27,290 nucleotides of DNA from an uncultured Eubacteriales bacterium (lineage in GTDB: Bacteria; Bacillota; Clostridia; Oscillospirales; CAG-272), in contig CAKSLR010000008.1 in the NCBI GenBank assembly GCA_934467435.1, forward strand, positions 1 to 27,290, given 5' to 3'. Below, piece by piece: positions 22,300 through 27,290 of the stretch (its first letter is position 1; the number at the start of each line of letters is the position of its first letter). The notes beneath the pieces are model-generated. The model was not told the DNA's origin and did no database searches. It saw only the letters and a program-made list of their open reading frames with translations. Position numbers and translations under genes: made by a program.

Positions 22300-24132
22300 T
22301 CAGCGATGAAAGGTGACCGAAAGAAGGTCCACATCGCCCCCCTCGGGGATATAGGTAAAAGACGCCACCGCCTTTTCGGGATGGGGGTTCCGGTAGGCGG
22401 TGCGGAACACCGTTCTGCCCTCTGAAAACGACGGAATGGTGGAATACGAAAGTTCGCCAAGCGACCCCTCCGCCACACCGATGGTGGGGTCTTTGTCTCC
22501 ATCCACGACCTGCATCAGACGGTCGGAGCCGATGTTGGTGCCGTACTTGACGTCAAACTCTGCCGTTGTGCCGTCGGTATAAGTCAGACGGTATTTGCCC
22601 ATATGATAGACTTCATCTTCAATGAACACGCCGTCGTAGAACACCTTGTAAGGGATGTATTTCTTTGTGGTGTGCGTAACCTCCACACAACCGCCAAGGT
22701 CGCCGTAGTGTTTGCGATAACATTCTTCAAATGCCCGCTGCGTCAGGGCGCCGAGTTCGGCGGAATCGTAATCGCGGCTCCACATGGCGTAAGCGCCCAT
22801 GACCAGGTTGAGATACTGATTGTTGCGCTGCATATACTCGGGGTGGTTACTGCCCCAGTTGGAACAGCTGCCGCCGCGCAGCCCGAACTGCCGCCGCAGG
22901 CGCCAGTTTTCCACCTCACTCACTGCCATGTTGCCGAAAATCATCGGGTAGCCGTGGGTGTGCAGCACCAGGTCATACTGCATCCCGAAACCGTAGAACC
23001 AGTGAATCATCATGATATCGCGCGGCAGCATGCTCTGGCACTGGAAGGTGGGCGGATACTGGATATGGGCATGCACGGGCGCCCAGTCCCGCACGTGGTC
23101 GGTGCCGGCACCGCCGTAACCTACCCCGTTTTTGCCGATGACCGGCAGGAGTTTATCACACCACATGGCGGTCCGGATTCCCCGGGCAGCAAGATAATCG
23201 TGAATCTTAATGACATCTTCAGAAAATACATCCTGCGGACGCCGCTTGCGGCATTCGTCACACACGCACATGGAATAAAACTCATCGTGACCGATGTTGA
23301 CGATTTTGGGGGCAAATACATCAATCACTTCATCGATCACGTCAAACATCAACTCATACGAGCGGGGGTTTGAGGGACAGTACGTGTCGGCATAGGGGTC
23401 ATCCTGCCGCTCGGCAATCTCGGGGTGTGCCATGCAGATATAATCGGTATGGGAGAGCGAGGGGACCTCGGGATATACCTCAAGACCTCTCGCGCGGCAG
23501 TAGGCAATGATCTCCCGCACCTCGTCCTGCGTGAGAATATCCCCATCGCCGTTATCGGTGTGAATGGAGTTCTTTGCCCATTGGTAGCCGTCCTGAATCT
23601 CATGAGTGCGGCCGGAATAACGATGGGTATCGGCGACAAATTCCGCCCAGCGTGCGTTGATCTCGGGGTGGCGCTTGTATTCCATGGCGCCGCCGACCTC
23701 CAGCGAGATATGGTTATACTTGTAATATACGATAAAATCCACCATGGCGCGGAACTCGGCAAGCGATTTTCTGCCCGGCAGAAACACACGGTACCCGCGG
23801 AAGGCACAGTCGGGAACATCGGCAAGGTGTCCCTCGGTCAACTCTCCGCACTCCGAAAGCTGACGCAGGGTCACGGCGGCATAAATCGCGCCCCGCTCGT
23901 CCGCATAGCGGATGGCAATCCGATCGGCAGCAAGCGTGATGTCATACCCTTCCGCCGGCAGCGCGGCGTCGTTTTCCGCGGTCACGGCAAAGGGCGCATC
24001 GCCCGTGCCGAATTCGGCAATCCACCCCTCGGCAACCTCTTTGGCGTAACCCGAAAAGCCGGCAAGCGTCGCGGCGGCGGAAAGGGGGACATTTTTTTCT
24101 GTCATTTCCCAAATTTGCGGTACAAAAAACAT
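22300..24132 (-). CDS. GH20 family beta-N-acetylhexosaminidase-like glycosidase
   Basis: The 610-residue protein has an N-terminal alpha/beta domain (about 1-110, with AAVTLRQL), a TIM-barrel catalytic domain (about 110-430) and a C-terminal beta-rich domain (about 490-610). GH20 features are DCAFRGYRVFLPGRK (111-121 region), YKYNHISLEVG, GLEVYPEVPSLSH, and NIGHDEFY, where D283-E284 is the expected catalytic pair for substrate-assisted cleavage of N-acetylhexosamines. It is followed by CVCDECRKRR, a cysteine cluster. No signal peptide is seen, so it probably acts inside the cell on imported oligosaccharides. AAAGGAG lies 7 bases before the ATG, and the AKR gene ends 15 bases upstream, so the two form an operon. 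The exact sugar is unknown. Confidence 0.88.
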   Translation of the reverse strand: MFFVPQIWEMTEKNVPLSAAATLAGFSGYAKEVAEGWIAEFGTGDAPFAVTAENDAALPAEGYDITLAADRIAIRYADERGAIYAAVTLRQLSECGELTEGHLADVPDCAFRGYRVFLPGRKSLAEFRAMVDFIVYYKYNHISLEVGGAMEYKRHPEINARWAEFVADTHRYSGRTHEIQDGYQWAKNSIHTDNGDGDILTQDEVREIIAYCRARGLEVYPEVPSLSHTDYICMAHPEIAERQDDPYADTYCPSNPRSYELMFDVIDEVIDVFAPKIVNIGHDEFYSMCVCDECRKRRPQDVFSEDVIKIHDYLAARGIRTAMWCDKLLPVIGKNGVGYGGAGTDHVRDWAPVHAHIQYPPTFQCQSMLPRDIMMIHWFYGFGMQYDLVLHTHGYPMIFGNMAVSEVENWRLRRQFGLRGGSCSNWGSNHPEYMQRNNQYLNLVMGAYAMWSRDYDSAELGALTQRAFEECYRKHYGDLGGCVEVTHTTKKYIPYKVFYDGVFIEDEVYHMGKYRLTYTDGTTAEFDVKYGTNIGSDRLMQVVDGDKDPTIGVAEGSLGELSYSTIPSFSEGRTVFRTAYRNPHPEKAVASFTYIPEGGDVDLLSVTFHR

Positions 24133-24147
24133 GGAAGTTCTCCTTTT

Positions 24148-25104
24148 CTATTTATGAGGATCGTTTGCGAATGCGTAATCGGCAGCGAAAAAATCCAGTG
24201 CCATGGCTTCGGTGATCTCCCCAAGATGTTCCGCTTTCACGGAAGAAGCAAGGGGCAGCATCGGCATATCGGCTGCCGCAAAGAAACCGAGCAGTGCCGC
24301 GGTGAGCGAAATGCCGCGCGCCGCCGCCAAGGCAAAGAGCCGGGCGGCAAGAGCGCGGTTTTCTGCGGTATCGTACATCCCGTCCGCCTTGCCGTTTGCC
24401 AACAAACGGTGGAAATAGCCGTTTGCCACCGAAGAATAGGGCATGAGCAGCGTATCCGAGTGGCGGTGGTAGGCAAGCATGGCGCCATCACACACCACCA
24501 GCGTATCATCGGCAGGCGGCAACGCGGCGGCAGTACCGATATTGTAGAGCGCCTGATTGACCACAAACCCGCGGTACCCGTGCGCGCGGCAATAAGTTTC
24601 CGCCGCTGCCATGCGGTCGGTTTTCCAGTTGGAGCAGCCGTAGTAGCGGATCTTGCCCTGCCGGACAAAATCCTCCATCGTCTCCACCAGTTCTTCTACC
24701 GGCAACGTACGGTCGTCACGGTGGTAGAGGTAGATATCCACGCAATCCACACCGAGTTTTTGCAGGCTGCCGTTCAGATCTGCCGTCATATCGTGCCGAA
24801 AGAGCCGCCCCGTGTGCATATCCTGCCCCGGCAGCGGGTGCCCGCCCTTGGTCATCAACACCACATCCCGATGCCCGCCACGGCGGCGAATCCAGTCTCC
24901 GATCGCGCGTTCGGAGCGGGAGCGCTCCCCCGCCACCCAATCCGAATAGACATGAGCGGTATCCAACAGATTCCCGCCCCCTGCCACGTAAGCATCAAAC
25001 AGGCGGTCGGCGTCCTTTCCGTCATAGGCGCGCCCTGCCTGCGCCGTGCCGAAACCGACCGGGGATAGCAGGAGGTCGGTGCGGGGAACGAGAATCGGTT
25101 TCAT
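24148..25104 (-). CDS. Aldo/keto reductase
   Basis: This 318-residue NAD(P)H-dependent (beta/alpha)8-barrel oxidoreductase shows the catalytic tetrad of the family by eye: NLLDTAHVYSDW supplies Asp and Tyr, VLMTKGGHP the Lys, and YLYHRDD the His. A substrate-cofactor strand RYYGCSNWK follows. The ATG at 25104 has AAAGGA 9 bases upstream; an in-frame ATG at 25164 would sit in the leader without a ribosome site. The gene heads an operon with the GH20 enzyme (15-base gap), driven from the promoter at 25249-25277. It probably oxidises or reduces the sugar released by the hexosaminidase, although the substrate is not shown by the sequence. Confidence 0.9.
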   Translation of the reverse strand: MKPILVPRTDLLLSPVGFGTAQAGRAYDGKDADRLFDAYVAGGGNLLDTAHVYSDWVAGERSRSERAIGDWIRRRGGHRDVVLMTKGGHPLPGQDMHTGRLFRHDMTADLNGSLQKLGVDCVDIYLYHRDDRTLPVEELVETMEDFVRQGKIRYYGCSNWKTDRMAAAETYCRAHGYRGFVVNQALYNIGTAAALPPADDTLVVCDGAMLAYHRHSDTLLMPYSSVANGYFHRLLANGKADGMYDTAENRALAARLFALAAARGISLTAALLGFFAAADMPMLPLASSVKAEHLGEITEAMALDFFAADYAFANDPHK

Positions 25105-25248
25105 GGCAGGGATTCCTTTCTTTTCGCACGGCGGAGCACCGTTTTTCCTGCGTTGCGGGCGCACCGCACGAAGCGGGAGATGACCGGGGCATTTCCGCAG
25201 GTAAAGCGGTCAAGCAACCATGGCAGACGCCCCCGACATACTACCGAG

Positions 25249-25277
25249 AGTATAACACACTGTTTTATTTTTTGCAA
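25249..25277 (-). promoter_or_regulatory. Promoter of the AKR-GH20 operon
   Basis: On the minus strand TTGCAA (25277-25272) and TATACT (25254-25249) are 17 bases apart. The leader before the AKR start at 25104 is about 140 bases long. I saw no clear riboswitch fold in it. Confidence 0.82.
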
Positions 25278-25316
25278 GGGATTTTTTTCGCGAATTCTTC
25301 ATCGGTGTGCGTGGTG

Positions 25317-25625
25317 TTACTTTTCTTCCGAATGGCCGCAATCGCAATAAGGATTGCCGGGGGCAGGAGTATATTCCCGCACAAAATCTGCGGCGCCGCC
25401 CGCCGGATGCGTCAATCTTGGGGAACCATGCGGTATCGTTGAGGTCAAGGGGAAGGTTCTCTCCCTCTCCCCCGCAGGCAACGGTTCGTTCCGAACGGCA
25501 ATGACATCCGGAAAATCCAGATTGCAGAGCGAAAAAAACGACGCGAATGCGGAAAAATCTGCCGCACGGAACCCGTCTGCCGGCGGTTTGGCGGGATTGA
25601 CAAAAAGGCGACGTACTTTCCCAGC
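25317..25625 (-). pseudogene. Possible decayed gene in the AKR-ChrA gap
   Basis: The minus strand between the ChrA terminator and the AKR promoter reads like protein in pieces that change frame: NLDFPDVIAVRNEPLPAGE, then ENLPLDLNDTAWFPKIDASG, then FVREYTPAPGNPYCDCGHSE before a stop at 25317. One frame change coincides with a GGGAGAGGGAGAG slippery run. I do not recognise the family. It may be a broken gene or chance; otherwise the interval holds nothing. Confidence 0.3.
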
Positions 25626-25633
25626 ACCAAGCC

Positions 25634-25659
25634 AAAACGCCTCCCGCGGGAGGCGTTTT
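25634..25659. terminator. Terminator palindrome after the chromate-transporter pair
   Basis: A perfect 26-base palindrome (stem AAAACGCCTCCCG and its complement) lies 14 bases beyond the ChrA-type stop and gives a short U-run on the minus strand. Confidence 0.75.
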
Positions 25660-25673
25660 ACCAAATCCGAACT

Positions 25674-26255
25674 TCAGGCGGCAAACGGCGCGTAAAACAG
25701 AACGCCGAGCAGGGCGGAGAGCAGAATCATCAGAATAGGGGAAGGCGCCTGCCCCCGGATTTTCCGATGCAGAAGATGTACCGCAACGAGCAGGAAAAGA
25801 AGGAGCATGGCGCGACAGTCCGGCAGCACCGGGTCGCCGATGACCGAAACGCCGAACAGGCAGGAGAGCACCATGCCGAGGGCGGTGGCAAGAATCATGC
25901 CGACCACGGCGGGGCGCACGCCGGCAAGAAAGGCACCGACCCCCGCATATTTCAGCAGATTTTTGAGCAGCGCGGCAATGAGCAGGATGATGAAAAACGC
26001 GGGCAGCACCACGCCGAGAGTGGCAAGCAGCGCGCCGAAAAAGCCGCCCTGTGATGCCCCGACAAAGGTTGCCATATTGACGGCAAGCGGACCGGGAGTG
26101 GACTCGGAGACGGCAATGAAATCCAAAAACGCCTCCTCCGTCAGCCAGCCGTTTGCCAGCACAATCTCCCGCACAAGGGAGATCATGCCGTACCCGCCGC
26201 CGAAGGATACGGCACCCACCATCAGAAAAGAGAGGAACAGATGCAGATAGATCAT
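25674..26255 (-). CDS. chrA: Chromate transporter family protein, second half of a pair
   Basis: This 193-residue membrane protein is one domain of the CHR family, in which short proteins occur as adjacent pairs that together equal a long ChrA. Family motifs are near the start: VSFGGGYGMI and SESTPGPLAVNMATFVG. Five or six hydrophobic segments follow. AAAGGAG lies 7 bases before the ATG, and the start overlaps the stop of its partner (ATGA). The family is linked to chromate or sulfate movement across the membrane. In gut Clostridia the real substrate is often unknown, so chromate export is inference from the family name. Confidence 0.88.
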   Translation of the reverse strand: MIYLHLFLSFLMVGAVSFGGGYGMISLVREIVLANGWLTEEAFLDFIAVSESTPGPLAVNMATFVGASQGGFFGALLATLGVVLPAFFIILLIAALLKNLLKYAGVGAFLAGVRPAVVGMILATALGMVLSCLFGVSVIGDPVLPDCRAMLLLFLLVAVHLLHRKIRGQAPSPILMILLSALLGVLFYAPFAA

Positions 26256-26824
26256 TTTCCGTCTCCTTTCCGCCGAAGGCGCCGCAGCAAGAAAAGGAAC
26301 ACACCCGCAAACCCGCCAAGCAGCACGTAAAACACCGACGAAAAAGAGACGGCGGTCAGCGAGAAAAACAGCATGAGAACCAAAACCGAAAGAAACACCA
26401 TAACGGAAAAGACATCCTTCGGTAAACTGCGCAGCATTTTGACCCCTGCCGAAAAGATGAGATACACCACGCATACCCGGATTCCGCGGAAGGCGTAAGA
26501 CACCCACGTAAGATGAAGAAACGCATCGAGAAAGAAGGAAATGGCGAAAATAATGCCAAAGGAAGGCAGGCAAACGGCAAGGGTTGCCACCGCAGCACCG
26601 AAAAATCCCCCCATCTGATAACCGATATAGGTGGCACTGTTGATGGCAAGCGGCCCCGGCGTGGATTCCGCAATGGCGACCATATTGAGAAAGGCATCCT
26701 TCCCGATCCATTTTTTCTTTTCCACCAGTTCTTCTTCGAGCAGCGCGATCATGGCATAGCCGCCCCCGAATGTAAACGCACCGATTCTGAAAAACAACCA
26801 AAACAGCGATCCGATTTTTTTCAT
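26252..26824 (-). CDS. chrA: Chromate transporter family protein, first half of a pair
   Basis: The 190-residue membrane protein has the family motifs FTFGGGYAMIALLEEE and IAESTPGPLAINSATYIGY near its N-terminus, and several hydrophobic segments after them. I choose the ATG at 26824 (MKKIGSLFWLFF): a G-rich site lies just upstream, and the longer frame to 26896 would cross the promoter at 26868-26896. It is translationally coupled to the second half by a 4-base overlap. The two proteins are similar but not identical, and probably form a heterodimer of antiparallel subunits. Confidence 0.88.
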   Translation of the reverse strand: MKKIGSLFWLFFRIGAFTFGGGYAMIALLEEELVEKKKWIGKDAFLNMVAIAESTPGPLAINSATYIGYQMGGFFGAAVATLAVCLPSFGIIFAISFFLDAFLHLTWVSYAFRGIRVCVVYLIFSAGVKMLRSLPKDVFSVMVFLSVLVLMLFFSLTAVSFSSVFYVLLGGFAGVFLFLLRRLRRKGDGK

Positions 26825-26867
26825 AATCCCCCCGCTTTCGATGGCAGACCGCAAAAACATGTCTTTG

Positions 26868-26896
26868 ATTATACCACACCCCGCGCCGCGTTGCAA
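26868..26896 (-). promoter_or_regulatory. Promoter of the chromate-transporter pair
   Basis: On the minus strand TTGCAA (26896-26891) and TATAAT (26873-26868) are 17 bases apart. The first start codon is 43 bases downstream of the -10. Confidence 0.88.
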
Positions 26897-26950
26897 GCCC
26901 CGGCGCTTTCTTTTTCCGTTTTCCGGCGGTTACGGCATCCCCGCCAACGG

Positions 26951-26991
26951 AAAAGAATCCCGGCGCCCAACAGGGGCGCCGGGATTCTTTT
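26951..26991. terminator. Terminator of the FAD oxidoreductase gene
   Basis: A stem of 17 or more perfect base pairs (arms 26951-26967 and 26975-26991) carries A and T runs at its ends, so it may work in both directions. It overlaps the stop codon of the gene at 26991. Confidence 0.88.
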
Positions 26992-27290
26992 CAGGAAACC
27001 GCAGGTTTTTTCGGCAGTGCGGACACGCCGACCCGTGCGCGGCGCTCCTCCCGCGCCGCGGCTTTCTCCACGGCTTCGGCAGCGCGGAAGCCCATCTGCG
27101 CAGCAAGCGGCAGACCGCCCGGGGCGGTCTGCCATTGGGTGGCAAGAAACAGGTTTTCATATCCCGCGACCGACGCCGGCAGGGTACGGGGAATGACCCC
27201 GCCCGGTACATAACACGACATAAACGAGCCGCTCTCACTGCCCAGGTACCGCCGATAGGTCACGGGCGACCAGGTATCCAGCAGGGTCAG
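26991..27290 (-). CDS. FAD-dependent oxidoreductase (phytoene-desaturase-like), C-terminal part
   Basis: The frame enters from the right edge of the window and ends at 26991, giving the last 99 residues. LLDTWSPVTYRRYLGSESG and YENLFLATQWQTAPGGLPLA, followed by GFRAAEAVEK, match the end of COG1233-type NAD(P)/FAD oxidoreductases (phytoene dehydrogenase and carotenoid isomerase relatives), where this part closes the FAD site. The remaining N-terminus with the dinucleotide-binding fold lies outside the window. The substrate in such bacteria is usually unknown. It ends in a strong terminator. Confidence 0.85.
   Translation of the reverse strand: MTLLDTWSPVTYRRYLGSESGSFMSCYVPGGVIPRTLPASVAGYENLFLATQWQTAPGGLPLAAQMGFRAAEAVEKAAAREERRARVGVSALPKKPAVS

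Noticed and set aside
25105..25248. Riboswitch in the AKR leader
   Set aside because: The leader is long, but I could not recognise a known riboswitch core in it.
26256..26879. N-terminal extension of the second chromate-transporter gene
   Set aside because: It overlaps the first transporter gene in another frame. The ATG at 26255 has AAAGGAG and matches family length.

Overview
The window looks like a chromosomal stretch from a GC-rich member of the Bacillota, most likely class Clostridia (a gut-type lineage). The reasons are strong AGGAGG-type ribosome binding sites, TTGACA/TATAAT-like promoters with 17-base spacers, many intrinsic terminators, a TnpV-type transposon protein, a DUF4867 protein and a Clostridia-type AraC regulator. 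The genus cannot be named from the sequence alone.

Positions 1-8720 hold a catabolic locus. An AraC regulator (7856-8677, +) faces a six-gene minus-strand operon (7728 down to 1283): a fucose/arabinose-isomerase-like protein, an FAD-linked oxidase, its two-cluster Fe-S partner, a class II aldolase, a PfkB kinase and IolB. The genes are tightly packed with overlaps, and a terminator closes the operon at 1242-1275. A second unit follows (aldose-1-epimerase-like protein, then DUF4867, which runs off the window). IolB, a PfkB kinase and a class II aldolase match the lower half of myo-inositol breakdown. The upper-half genes (iolG, iolE, iolD) are absent here, and an isomerase and a flavin/Fe-S dehydrogenase stand in their place. 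This makes the locus a candidate for an undescribed route into the same intermediates.

Positions 8809-11957 hold an AGCS sodium:amino-acid symporter whose 3' end overlaps, antisense, a small stand-alone tandem-ACT protein. They also hold a divergently transcribed alpha/beta hydrolase and tRNA-Leu(CAG) with a consensus promoter. The two divergent intergenic regions of this window (7775-7804 and 10635-10664) share an unusual design in which the -10 of each strand overlaps the -35 of the other.

Positions about 11960-16480 are a visibly AT-rich island next to the tRNA-Leu gene: a tnpV gene, a small hypothetical gene, a 145-base cluster of short palindromes, and a compact operon of an XRE regulator, a C5 methyltransferase, a probable restriction endonuclease and a second C5 methyltransferase. 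This is a type II restriction-modification system with two methyltransferases. Upstream is a UvrA-like ABC ATPase that lacks part of the canonical length.

Positions 18978-22300 contain a flavodoxin gene and a small conserved protein gene, each with a clear promoter. Between them lie remains of broken genes: sugar O-acetyltransferase, histidine kinase joined to a glycoside-hydrolase-like fragment, and an AraC C-terminus. Positions 22300-25280 are an aldo/keto reductase plus GH20 hexosaminidase-like operon. Positions 25674-26896 are a two-subunit chromate-transporter-family pair with its own promoter and terminator. The window ends inside an FAD-dependent oxidoreductase of the phytoene-desaturase type.
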